64,000 bases of DNA, from assembly GCF_900141845.1 (NCBI RefSeq), contig NZ_FQZB01000005.1:248001-312000 (forward strand). Direction: 5' to 3'. The translations under genes were made by a program, and so were the position numbers. Positions 34,900 through 43,535 of the stretch are shown piece by piece (position 1 is the first letter of the stretch; each line of letters opens with the position of its first letter). Under the pieces are notes generated by a model. That model saw only the letters and a program-made list of their open reading frames with translations, searched no databases and was not told the origin of the DNA. Source of the DNA: Clostridium cavendishii DSM 21758. Its GTDB lineage: Bacteria; Bacillota; Clostridia; Clostridiales; Clostridiaceae.

Positions 34900-35277
34900 A
34901 TTTTTATTTATAAAATACAACTTGCTGATACAGAAGAGGTTGTTGGAATAATTGAACTTAGAGAAATAGATAAAAGAAATAAAATTGGTAGAATATGTAA
35001 GTTTTTGATTTTGGACAAGACTAATAGGGGAAAGGGTATAGGAAAGAAGGCATTGATAGAAGTATTAAGAATTGGGTTTGAAGAGTTTAAGTTAAAAAAA
35101 ATAACACTTGGAGTATTTGAGTTTAATGAGAGTGCTATTAAGTGTTATGAAGGTGTTGGATTTAAAAAAGAGAAGTACATAAGAAATACAGGAAAATTGC
35201 CAACAGGTGAATGGAGTTTGTATGAAATGTCTATTTCAAAATCTGAATGGCAAATAAGAAAAGATATATGTTGTTAA
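34900..35277 (+). pseudogene. GNAT acetyltransferase, N-terminally truncated, without a normal start codon
   Basis: The frame is open from 34879 and reads IQLADTEEVVGIIELREID, then the acetyl-CoA loop DKTNRGKGIGKKAL and SAIKCYEGVGFKKE, all typical of the C-terminal two thirds of a GNAT enzyme. About the first 55 residues of the family are missing. A strong AAAAAGGAGG site (34882-34891) is placed 8 bases before an ATT codon (34900), not ATG/GTG/TTG; the first usable start is TTG 35005, inside the acetyl-CoA fold. Most likely a decayed or 5'-deleted gene; translation from AUU is a less likely alternative. Confidence 0.7.
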
Positions 35278-35532
35278 TAAGTTATATTTGTTAACTGTTA
35301 TAGATTAACAAAAAATTGTGCTTCAAATCAAATAACATAAGAATAATTTTATAACTATAAAATAAGCGAATATAGTATTACTGTGATTATTATTTTTTAT
35401 AAATTTCCATAATAGGAAAAATAATATATAGAAAAAATTTTTTGATTATTGGGGGATATTAATTCACGGTGTATCAATAAATAATGCATTAAAATAAATT
35501 TTTTAATATAATAAAATTATTAAATTTAGTAG

Positions 35533-35755
35533 TTGACTTTATGAAGAATTTACTATAATATAACAAATATAAGATATTTATTAAATAAATGGAAAACTAA
35601 AATTAAATAGTTAATTGTGAAACAAAATAATAATGATATTTTTTTATTATTGATTTGTTTCTAAAAAAGCTTTAAATAAGCAAGAGTAGGAATTCCTACT
35701 TTTGCTTATTATTTTTTTGTTAAAAATTAAATTAATTTAAAGAGGAGTGTAGACT
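35533..35755 (+). promoter_or_regulatory. Promoter and attenuator-like leader of the MFS efflux gene
   Basis: TTGACT (35533-35538) and TATAAT (35554-35559, 15 bases) or TAATAT (17 bases) form a promoter. The leader ends in a near-perfect hairpin (35675-35690 with 35695-35710) followed by seven T, a full terminator about 45 bases before the gene. Upstream of it a GTG at 35618 opens a 15-codon frame (MKQNNNDIFLLLICF) covering a second inverted repeat (GAAACAAA near 35619 with TTTGTTTC near 35654). This is the layout of antibiotic-induced attenuation, though the leader frame lacks a strong ribosome-binding site. Confidence 0.6.
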
Positions 35756-37030
35756 ATGGAAAAAGAAACAGAAAGCAAATCAAAGGAATTAAATTCAACG
35801 ACTAATTTAGAATCTAAAGAAGAACTGCAAGAAAAGTTATGGAATACTAATTTTATTTTATTAATGCAAGGACAGGTAGTATCAATTTTTGGAGATACTG
35901 TTTATGATATTGCACTTCGTTTTTTGATTCTTGCTAAAACTGGATCTGTAGCATTAATGGGCTCGCTAATGGCAGCTAGTATTATTCCTAGAATATTTAT
36001 TTCTCCATTAGCAGGTACATTTATTGACAGGCATGATAGAAGAAAAGTATTAATTATCTCGGATTCTATTTGTGGTATTACAATTCTTTTTGTTGGAGTG
36101 GCAGCAATAATGGGCTTCATACAAATATGGATGGTACTTGTAGCGGGAATTATATTAGACGTATGTGGGTGTTTTTTTAATCCAACAACTAGCTCATCCA
36201 TACCAGATATTGTACCAAAATCTAAGTTAATAAAAGCAAATTCAATATATTCTTCAATCACTTCAGCTAATGATATGGCTGGATATGCATTAGGTGGTTT
36301 TTTGATTCAACTTATAGGAGCACCAATATTATTATTATTTAATGGAGTGAGTTTTTTATTTTCAGCTATTTCTGAATATTTTATTACAATACCAGAAGTT
36401 AAATCATATACAGAAAAATTAAGTTTTATAGAGGATATGAAATCGGGAGTAAAATTTGTAAAGAATTCAAAAGGACTTAAGTATTTATATATTACAATTG
36501 CTTTTTTAAATTTTTTTGCTGCTATGTCTATGACGCTTACGTTACCTTTATTCAAGTTACACAAAGAGTTAGGTGTTGGATTATTTGGAATAGCAATGGC
36601 TATTAACACATTTGGAATGCTAGTGGGATTTGGTATATTATCAGTAATTGAAATAAAAAAGGAAATAAGGTTTCATGTATTTATATTAAGTGGAATTATA
36701 GTTTCTATTACAATGATTTTATACTCTTTTACATTAAATTTTTATTTAATTTCTATATTATTTTTCCTAGATGGTTTAAGCTTAGCTGTAATGAACTCAT
36801 TTATTCAATCGAGTATGCAAAAGTATGTACCTTCTAACATGCGCTCAAAAGTATTTGCATTTAAAAATATGTTAACAGGTTCTTTAATGCCATTAGGTAT
36901 GGTGCTTGCAGGGATACTGGGGGAAATAATGAGTATGAATATAATAATTTTTGTTGCTTATTTAATATTCTTTATATTATTTATTTATCTTTCATTTGTA
37001 AAAAGTGTTAAGGAAATAATCAACATGTGA
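35756..37030 (+). CDS. MFS efflux transporter (macrolide-efflux-like, MFS_3 type)
   Basis: The 424-residue protein has a hydrophilic N-terminal tail of about 28 residues and 12 predicted membrane helices. The conserved loop after helix 2 reads GTFIDRHDRRKVLI (about 85-98), and FILLMQGQVVSIFGD near 34 resembles the start of Mef-type efflux pumps. Drug export is likely; the drug is not readable from sequence. AAAGAGGAG precedes the ATG, and a terminator-containing leader lies upstream. Confidence 0.85.
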   Translation: MEKETESKSKELNSTTNLESKEELQEKLWNTNFILLMQGQVVSIFGDTVYDIALRFLILAKTGSVALMGSLMAASIIPRIFISPLAGTFIDRHDRRKVLIISDSICGITILFVGVAAIMGFIQIWMVLVAGIILDVCGCFFNPTTSSSIPDIVPKSKLIKANSIYSSITSANDMAGYALGGFLIQLIGAPILLLFNGVSFLFSAISEYFITIPEVKSYTEKLSFIEDMKSGVKFVKNSKGLKYLYITIAFLNFFAAMSMTLTLPLFKLHKELGVGLFGIAMAINTFGMLVGFGILSVIEIKKEIRFHVFILSGIIVSITMILYSFTLNFYLISILFFLDGLSLAVMNSFIQSSMQKYVPSNMRSKVFAFKNMLTGSLMPLGMVLAGILGEIMSMNIIIFVAYLIFFILFIYLSFVKSVKEIINM

Positions 37031-37346
37031 TTTTATAATGTGGTTATTGACTATTATTAAAAAGGGTTTGAGGATAAAACATATAAATTTGTAATTATAA
37101 GATACAATAATTCTAAATATATAAGCATATCTGTTTTAGACGAGTTAATTGTTTTAATTTCTTTATTATTCATATAACGCCTCTTTTGCGTTAATAGGAT
37201 TTGTTTAATTAAATTTAAAAAATTCTCAAAAAATATAAAATAATGTCTATATATATGTAATTGTACAATATTATATAATTAATTGTAAATTTATAACATG
37301 AATAGAATTTAGAGTCATACTTAAAATTATGAACTGGAATATTAGA
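37031..37346. other. AT-rich intergenic region after the MFS gene
   Basis: Only a small hairpin (TAACGC 37175-37180 with GCGTTA 37188-37193) stands out; it lacks a good T run. No gene is visible. Confidence 0.4.
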
Positions 37347-37374
37347 TTGTATAAAATTAATTTTAGTGTATAAT
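37347..37374 (+). promoter_or_regulatory. Promoter of the PL8 lyase gene
   Basis: TTGTAT (37347-37352) and TATAAT (37369-37374), 16 bases apart. The start near 37381 gives a leader of about 260 bases. Confidence 0.6.
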
Positions 37375-37430
37375 GAAAAATTTCTTATGTCATTAGGATT
37401 TAACGTATTTTAAGTTTTGAATTATTAGGG

Positions 37431-37500
37431 TAACGGGTTTATGTACTACACTAAAAAGCTTAATCAAGATACGTAGTAGCTTTTTTATCTAATCCGTTAA
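37431..37500 (+). promoter_or_regulatory. Structured leader RNA of unknown class upstream of the PL8 lyase
   Basis: A 9-bp outer stem pairs TAACGGGTT (37431-37439) with AATCCGTTA (37492-37500). Inside, TACTAC (37444-37449) can pair with GTAGTA (37473-37478), while AAAAAGC (37453-37459) can pair with GCTTTTT (37479-37485). The two inner helices interleave, so they form a pseudoknot or mutually exclusive states. TAGTAG (37474-37479) also complements CTACTA near 37519. Such nested and interleaved pairing is riboswitch-like. I can name no class with confidence; the order GGGUUUA, helix, loop ending in AGUA, helix, AAUCC is loosely like c-di-GMP-II. Confidence 0.5.
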
Positions 37501-37643
37501 AAGTATTTTCCTATTTTTCTACTAAGTGTTATAGCGTTATTTTCTTTTATTGTAATATATGAAAATCTAATATTAGAAATGTATGGCATAAATATTGCTT
37601 TTAAAACAATGAAAATATTTACATTGTGAAAAGGAGTGTTATT

Positions 37644-40115
37644 ATGGCAAGAAGGGCATTATCAAAAAGAATTTCGGTAGCTTTATTAATAGCTACAATT
37701 TCAACAATTCCAGGATTTAGTGTTTATGCTAATGTTAATCCTAAAAGTGAAAGTGCTAATTTGATTCAAAAACAAGCTCAAACAGAAACACAAAGTATTT
37801 TTAATAATTGGTATCAAAATTTAGTAGGTAGAAAAGCAAATCCAGATGAGACGGCATTAATAAATGCTATTAATGCTAATGATAATCTAGTTTCCACTGA
37901 AGATAAAAAAGGATGCTGGGACAGTATGGTAAAAGATTCGCCAGCATTTTTATGGAGCAATTTACCACTTGGAAATAATTCTGCAAATATTACTGCAAGT
38001 TATAAAAATGTATATAACATGGCTTTAGCTTATAGACTACCTAACTCAAAGTTTTATAATAATCAAAATCTTAAAAATGATATCTTATTTGCGATGAATT
38101 TTTTAAATGAGAAAGTATATAACAATAAGATAAAAAAGATATATGGTAACTGGTGGGATTTTGAAATTGGTACTCCTTTAACACTAGTAAATATACTCAC
38201 ATTAATGAAAACGGATTTAGATAAGGATAGTTTAGATAAAAATTTAGCTTCTATAGATAATTTTGTACCTGATCCTATAAAAAGAAAATCATTAAACAAG
38301 CCTTCTTTTAAAGAAACGGGAGCTAACCTTATAGATAAATGTTTTGCAGTTACTATGAGAGGTGTTTTAGGAAATGACGAAAATAAAATTAAGCTTGGTA
38401 TACAGTATATAGATTCAGCGTTTATTATGAATACAAACTATGGAGATATTACTAAAAAGGGAACAGCTGATGGATTCTATATAGATGGATCATTTATACA
38501 ACATGATAATTTAGCTTATGCTGCCGGATATGGAGCTGTTTTTCTTGAAAGAGTTTCAGACTTTTTAACAGCATTGAAAGATACAAGTTACTTATCGGGT
38601 TTTAAAAATATTGATAATGTTTATAGATTTGTATCAGATAGTTTTGTTCCTCTATTTTATAAAGGGGCAATTATGGACAATACAAGAGGCAGAGGTGTTT
38701 CAAGATTAAATAGTAATGATCATTTAGCTGGTAGAGCAATTTTAGTTTATATAAATAAGATTGCCAAAACAAATAAAAGTCCAGAATATAGAAGAACTTA
38801 TCAAGGTTTCGTTAAGAGTATGATATTATCAGATACAAGCTTTACAGATTATATGAATGGGTTAAGTTTACCAAGAATTCAATCGTTAACAGAGCTTTTA
38901 AATGATTCTACAATACCTAATAATCTAGATAACAGAAATGAATTTAAAGCTATGAATTTCATGAAAAGATATGTTAGTCAAAAAGGAAGTTACGCAGCTG
39001 GTTTAAGCTTATTTTCAAATAAAATGTCTTCATTTGAATATGGCAATAAGGAGAATAGAAAAGGTTTTTATCAAGGTGCAGGGGTATTAAATCTTTATAA
39101 TGATGATACAACTCAATACAGTGGAAATTATTACCCAACAATAGATATGGCAAGACTACCAGGTATAACTACTGATGGTTCATATGGAAAGTTAGAAGAG
39201 TGGAAGAGTTATTTAAATCCAAAAGAATATTCTGGTGGTGCAACTGATGGAATTTATGGTGCTATAGGATTTGAGTTTTCTAATATAAATTTAACAGGTA
39301 GTGATTTATCAGGAAGAAAGTCTTGGTTCTTTTTTGATAATGAAATCGTTGCATTAGGTTCTGATATTAATAGTACAAGCAATTCACCTGTAGAAACAGT
39401 TATAGAAAATAGAAAGCTTAAAGCTGATGGATCAAATAAACTTATAGTTCAAGGAAACTTAGTAAATGATAAGTTAAATTCAAATAATAGTACATGGGCT
39501 TATTTAGAAGGTAAAACTGAAAACACTGGGATTGGCTACTATATTCCAGAAGGTCAAAATACATTTGCTCAAAAATCTTTAAGGGAAGGAACCTGGTTTG
39601 ATATAAATAATAGCATAACTACACCTGAAGGTAAAAATAAGGTTAGTGAATATTATGGTTATTTAAGTATTAATCATGGAACTAATCCAAAAAATTCATC
39701 CTATAGTTATGTAATATTACCTAATAGGAATCTTAAAGAAATTGAAAACTATGCAAATACAGCTAATATTAAAATACTTAAAAATTCTATAACAACACAT
39801 GCTGTAGAAGACTCAAAAAAGAATATATTATGTATAAACTTTTTTGAAGCTGATACTTACGAAGATTTTACTGCTTCCAATCCATTATCTCTTTTAGTAA
39901 AAGGAAATAATAATGGAAATGAATATTATTTATCTGATCCTACAATGAAGCAAGAATCTATAGAACTTAAGGTTAAAGTAAAAAATATAAATGATTACGA
40001 TGTGGAAGAAAATACAGAAGTTAGTATTGATAGAGACAGGAATATTATAACTTTTAGAGTGAATACATCTGATAAAGATGGAACTACACATAAGTTAGTT
40101 TTAAATAAGAAATAG
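37644..40115 (+). CDS. Secreted polysaccharide lyase family 8 (hyaluronate/chondroitin lyase type)
   Basis: The 823-residue protein has a signal peptide (about 1-29, cleavage near VYA). The alpha-toroid domain contains NWWDFEIGTP (about 169) and the catalytic strings KETGANLID (Asn about 228), DGSFIQHDNLAYAAGYG (His about 287, Tyr about 296) and RGRGVSRLN (about 350). Central beta-sandwich and C-terminal PL8 domains follow; no binding module or anchor is seen, so it is a free secreted enzyme. It would cleave uronic-acid polysaccharides such as hyaluronan by elimination. AAGGAG at 37631-37636 supports ATG 37644 over GTG 37626. Confidence 0.9.
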   Translation: MARRALSKRISVALLIATISTIPGFSVYANVNPKSESANLIQKQAQTETQSIFNNWYQNLVGRKANPDETALINAINANDNLVSTEDKKGCWDSMVKDSPAFLWSNLPLGNNSANITASYKNVYNMALAYRLPNSKFYNNQNLKNDILFAMNFLNEKVYNNKIKKIYGNWWDFEIGTPLTLVNILTLMKTDLDKDSLDKNLASIDNFVPDPIKRKSLNKPSFKETGANLIDKCFAVTMRGVLGNDENKIKLGIQYIDSAFIMNTNYGDITKKGTADGFYIDGSFIQHDNLAYAAGYGAVFLERVSDFLTALKDTSYLSGFKNIDNVYRFVSDSFVPLFYKGAIMDNTRGRGVSRLNSNDHLAGRAILVYINKIAKTNKSPEYRRTYQGFVKSMILSDTSFTDYMNGLSLPRIQSLTELLNDSTIPNNLDNRNEFKAMNFMKRYVSQKGSYAAGLSLFSNKMSSFEYGNKENRKGFYQGAGVLNLYNDDTTQYSGNYYPTIDMARLPGITTDGSYGKLEEWKSYLNPKEYSGGATDGIYGAIGFEFSNINLTGSDLSGRKSWFFFDNEIVALGSDINSTSNSPVETVIENRKLKADGSNKLIVQGNLVNDKLNSNNSTWAYLEGKTENTGIGYYIPEGQNTFAQKSLREGTWFDINNSITTPEGKNKVSEYYGYLSINHGTNPKNSSYSYVILPNRNLKEIENYANTANIKILKNSITTHAVEDSKKNILCINFFEADTYEDFTASNPLSLLVKGNNNGNEYYLSDPTMKQESIELKVKVKNINDYDVEENTEVSIDRDRNIITFRVNTSDKDGTTHKLVLNKK

Positions 40116-40152
40116 ATTTTAAATTTATATAAGAAGAAAAAATAATCCTTTG

Positions 40153-40189
40153 AACCTTTGTTATATATTTAGTATATATAGCAAAGGTT
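40153..40189 (+). terminator. Terminator of the PL8 lyase gene
   Basis: AACCTTTG (40153-40160) pairs with CAAAGGTT (40182-40189), extended inward by a TATATA stem. Confidence 0.75.
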
Positions 40190-40274
40190 TTACAAATAAT
40201 AATTTTAAAAGCATATTTATATATATGAAAGGAGTAAATAAATCATATTATTATTGATTTATTTGATAAAGATT

Positions 40275-41297
40275 ATGTTTATACCAAAGAGAATTATATT
40301 TGAAAAAGAAGCTTTAGATTATGATTTGGGTAAAGAGATTTATAATAAATTTAAAGAGAATGATAAGGTTAAAATTATAAAATTAACTTCAAATAAAGTA
40401 AAGCAACATATTCCAGGTGAAGATGTACCATCTCAATATAAAGAAGGGAAAAAAACACTTGTTGTTGGGGTTAAAAAGAGTCTAAAGTTTCAGACTTGTA
40501 AGCCTTCAGCACATTATCAACTTCCTTTAGTATCAGGATGTATGGGGCAGTGTGAGTATTGCTATTTAAATACTAAGTTGGGAGATAAACCTTTTGCAAA
40601 GGTTCATGCCAATATAGATGATATTTTAAATCAAGCACAGAAGTATATAAATGAAAGATTACCCGAAATAACTATATTTGAAGGTGCTGCTACCTCAGAT
40701 CCTATACCTGTAGAGCCATATACACATTCTTTAGAAAAAGCTATAGTGTTTTTTGGAAAAGATGAAAATGCTAGATTTAGGTTTGTAACAAAATTTAATG
40801 ATGTGGATTCACTTATCAATTTAGAGCATAATGGGCATACGGAAGTAAGGTTTAGTATAAATACTTCCTCAGTTATAAATAAATATGAACACGCTACAGC
40901 ATCTCGTGATAAAAGGATAGAGGCTAGTATGAAGATGGCTAAAGCAGGGTATCCAGTTGGATTTTTGATAGCACCAGTATTTATTTATCCTAATTGGAAA
41001 GAAGAATATCATGATTTATTAGTGGAGTTAAAAGATAAACTTCCAGAAGATTTAAAGTTTCCAGTAACCTTTGAAATTATATCCCATAGATATACTACAA
41101 CTGCTAAAAATATAATACTTCAAGTATTTCCTAAAAATGAACTTCCTATGAATGATGAAGAACGTAAATTTAAATATGGACAGTTTGGATATGGAAAATA
41201 TGTTTATCCAAAGGAAAATATAGATGCAATAAAAGAATTTTTCAAAAAAGAAATAGAAACCTTGTTCGAAAATAAAGAGATTAAATATATTATATAA
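40275..41297 (+). CDS. splB: SplB, spore photoproduct lyase
   Basis: The 340-residue radical-SAM enzyme repairs the spore-specific thymine dimer. C89-M-G-Q-C93-E-Y-C96 binds the [4Fe-4S] cluster, and FEGAATSD near 135-142, RFSINTSSVI near 192 and GKYVYPKE near 315 match SPL. The Cys that donates hydrogen in the Bacillus enzyme (in FEAACTSD) is Ala139 here, whereas Cys75 (QTCKPSAHYQ) is present. ATG 40275 fits the family start MFIPKR, but the only strong ribosome-binding site (AAAGGAG 40228-40234) is about 40 bases upstream; TTG 40254 is an alternative. Confidence 0.93.
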   Translation: MFIPKRIIFEKEALDYDLGKEIYNKFKENDKVKIIKLTSNKVKQHIPGEDVPSQYKEGKKTLVVGVKKSLKFQTCKPSAHYQLPLVSGCMGQCEYCYLNTKLGDKPFAKVHANIDDILNQAQKYINERLPEITIFEGAATSDPIPVEPYTHSLEKAIVFFGKDENARFRFVTKFNDVDSLINLEHNGHTEVRFSINTSSVINKYEHATASRDKRIEASMKMAKAGYPVGFLIAPVFIYPNWKEEYHDLLVELKDKLPEDLKFPVTFEIISHRYTTTAKNIILQVFPKNELPMNDEERKFKYGQFGYGKYVYPKENIDAIKEFFKKEIETLFENKEIKYII

Positions 41298-41351
41298 ATT
41301 TAATATATTGTAAAAACTTAAATTATGAATATTGAAAAAATAAATTATATG

Positions 41352-41402
41352 ATAAAATAGCTTTTTATGATAGAAGAGAAATATCATAAAAAGTTATTTT
41401 AT
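41352..41402. terminator. Bidirectional terminator between splB and the 143-residue gene
   Basis: A stem of about 21 bp with one wobble pair (41352-41372 with 41382-41402) between convergent genes, A and T flanks on both sides. Confidence 0.85.
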
Positions 41403-41411
41403 TAAACAAAA

Positions 41412-41843
41412 TTATAACTCATCCAAGTTTTTCATGTAGAGTAATGTTTCATCATGATTAAATAAAAGGTAATATTGAAAGTGTACACCTTTTATATGTT
41501 TATATAAATTGGCTATTGAGCTAGTTATATTATGTCTTCCATCATTATCAACAGGACTTTTCACAGTTAAAAATCCAAAACTATCATTATTTGCACTATC
41601 TAATCTTAATCTTTGTATCAGTCTTCCACGCTCATCCCACCAAGTTATAGCTATAGTATCACCTTCATTTATTACTAATCCTTCTAAATCTTCATCAATA
41701 ATTTCTTTTTTAACAAAATTCCTTATGCCATCGGTATTTACATATGCATCTGGAATTAAAAATGTATTATCAGTTACTCTTATTATTTCATATAGGGTAA
41801 ATAACTTTTCATCATTATTAATAATTTCTATATAATCCTTCAC
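41412..41843 (-). CDS. Hypothetical protein, 143 residues
   Basis: I do not recognise this cytoplasmic protein. It is acidic with mixed helix and strand prediction and one notable string, TIAITWWDERGRLIQRLRL, near 62-80. No signal, membrane helix or metal motif is visible. The start is GTG 41843 with GGGGAGG 7 bases upstream, a strong site. It lies downstream of spoIIP on the same strand but with a 166-base gap. Confidence 0.6.
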   Translation of the reverse strand: MKDYIEIINNDEKLFTLYEIIRVTDNTFLIPDAYVNTDGIRNFVKKEIIDEDLEGLVINEGDTIAITWWDERGRLIQRLRLDSANNDSFGFLTVKSPVDNDGRHNITSSIANLYKHIKGVHFQYYLLFNHDETLLYMKNLDEL

Positions 41844-42009
41844 TCTAAAGCCTCCCCAATATAAAAAAGTTATAAAATTAGTGTGTCCAAATTTTAAAAA
41901 AGTAATTTTAAATGTAAAAACTATTGATAGTTATAAAAGTAATGCCTAGAACTGAAAGTCTTATGGAGTTTCAAAACAATATTATATTATTTAATAATAT
42001 AAGTTAATT

Positions 42010-43059
42010 TTATTTATTTAAAATTTCTGCGATAAGCCTAGCTATATATTTTGATGAAGCCTTTGCTTCATCAATAGTATTACCTTCTGAGCCTACTTCA
42101 ATCAGTATTGAATTTTTATTTAAAGTTTGATTAAATGCGTTTTTACCTCGTTTATGTGTATATATTCCTCGGCAAAACTCAGGAAATAATTCAGCAGACT
42201 TTGTATTTAACGAATTAACTACTTTTAAATTTTCTTTATAATGAGGATTATTTTGGGCTGTTGTAAACATTATTTTTGCTACATTTTCATTATTCATATT
42301 AACTAAAAAGTTATTTTTTTTAGCATTTCCCATAGAGTCTCTATGCAAATCAATTATAAGTTTAAAATCTCCGTATTTTTTTAGATATGTTTTTACAGTT
42401 TCAGCAGATCTATAATAACTATTATCATATTGTATCGAATGTATAGTTTTATCATGTATTACTGAAATGCCATAATTTTTCTCAAGTTCTTTTTCAAGTT
42501 CTATTCCTATAGCTACAACATTAGAATTATTATTTGTTGAATCTTGCTTACAAGGTAAATAAGATTCTGTAGTATGAGTATGATAAAGCAATATTTCTGG
42601 TTTCCCTTGATTTAAAGTCTTTTTTAAGCTAGGATTATAAGCTGGCTTAGCTTTTAAAGATTTAATTTTTTTTGTTTCATTTTTAGTATTAGTTTTTGAA
42701 ATAGTTTTAGAATATAGCTTTAACGGTGTAAACATAGATACATTATTAGAATTACTATCTTTTAAAAGAGGAATTCTATAATCTACCCAATCTAATATGT
42801 TTAAATTAACTGCTTCTAAAGCAAGTGATGAAATAGTAGTTTTATTTTCTGCGTAAGATTGTTCATCATAATAGGTCTCTTTTATAACAGGCATACTTGA
42901 GTTTAAAAGCTGTATATATACTAGATTATCTGCTCCTTTTTTATTTAAAGTAATATTAATAACTCTAAGTATAAATAAGCTAAATAATATCAAAACTATT
43001 AACATTAATGATGCTAATGAAATTTTAAATTTCCTATCATATTTTAATATATTATACAA
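42010..43059 (-). CDS. spoIIP: SpoIIP, stage II sporulation protein P (engulfment hydrolase)
   Basis: The 349-residue protein has an N-terminal membrane helix (about 13-36), a long variable region, and the SpoIIP domain: LLYHTHTTESYLP near 158-170, IIDLHRDSMGN near 235, and ILIEVGSEGNTIDEAKAS near 318. SpoIIP cleaves peptidoglycan with SpoIID during engulfment of the forespore. The start is TTG 43059, with GGGAGGGGA upstream. gpr, its usual neighbour in many spore-formers, is not here. Confidence 0.93.
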   Translation of the reverse strand: MYNILKYDRKFKISLASLMLIVLILFSLFILRVINITLNKKGADNLVYIQLLNSSMPVIKETYYDEQSYAENKTTISSLALEAVNLNILDWVDYRIPLLKDSNSNNVSMFTPLKLYSKTISKTNTKNETKKIKSLKAKPAYNPSLKKTLNQGKPEILLYHTHTTESYLPCKQDSTNNNSNVVAIGIELEKELEKNYGISVIHDKTIHSIQYDNSYYRSAETVKTYLKKYGDFKLIIDLHRDSMGNAKKNNFLVNMNNENVAKIMFTTAQNNPHYKENLKVVNSLNTKSAELFPEFCRGIYTHKRGKNAFNQTLNKNSILIEVGSEGNTIDEAKASSKYIARLIAEILNK

Positions 43060-43225
43060 AAAAATCCCCTCCCTCTATATTAAATATTTATATTAAAAAG
43101 GGAAAATTAATATGTTAAATGTTTCATATAGAATATATATTAAACTATGAAGTTAATGAGTAGTTTAAGTAAAATAAAAGAAAATTAAGTGAAATAATGG
43201 CTTTAAATTTGTTGGCTTAAAATTA

Positions 43226-43254
43226 TTGACAGTAAAAATATTGTATTGTATACT
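43226..43254 (+). promoter_or_regulatory. Strong promoter of the leader-peptide transcript
   Basis: TTGACA (43226-43231) and TATACT (43249-43254) are 17 bases apart, nearly consensus. The nearest gene downstream on this strand is the 7-codon leader at 43296. Confidence 0.75.
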
Positions 43255-43295
43255 TTTTTAAAAAGATTATTTTATGGAAAAGGAGATTTAAAGAG

Positions 43296-43319
43296 ATGAT
43301 TTTAGTTGTTCTTAACTAA
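43296..43319 (+). CDS. Putative leader peptide MILVVLN
   Basis: Seven codons, ATG to TAA, preceded by a very good AAAAGGAG site (43278-43285, 10-base spacing) and about 35 bases downstream of a strong promoter. The stop codon overlaps the first base pairs of a hairpin at 43318-43340. All residues but the last are hydrophobic, five of them branched-chain (I, L, V, V, L). This is the layout of a translated attenuator leader. Proof of translation is lacking. Confidence 0.5.
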   Translation: MILVVLN

Positions 43320-43378
43320 ACTATTAAAATTAAATAGTTTGATATGCTTTAAGGAAGCCTAGTTATTGAGCTTTTTTT
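43318..43378 (+). promoter_or_regulatory. Attenuator hairpins after the leader peptide
   Basis: AAACTATT (43318-43325) pairs perfectly with AATAGTTT (43333-43340). A second hairpin pairs AAGGAAGC (43351-43358) with GCTTTTTT (43370-43377) and runs into a T tract, acting as a weak terminator. A ribosome stalled on the leader would cover the left arm of the first hairpin. Confidence 0.5.
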
Positions 43379-43535
43379 AAGTGTGTATAGTAAGAACAAT
43401 ATCTTTTGTGAAACTCTTTTATAAAAATGAAATAATTTTAAAGACATATATATACTTGTTTTAGTTAAGTTAAAACGCTGTTAAATATATGCTTTCAATT
43501 AAATTAAAATCCAATAAAAGATTTTATATAAATGT

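Noticed and set aside
37171..37198. Terminator after the MFS gene (TAACGC/GCGTTA)
   Set aside because: The stem is only 6 bp, is far from the stop codon and lacks a T run.
41052..41387. Minus-strand Phe/Ile-rich frame opposite splB
   Set aside because: It is a shadow of splB and runs through the bidirectional terminator.
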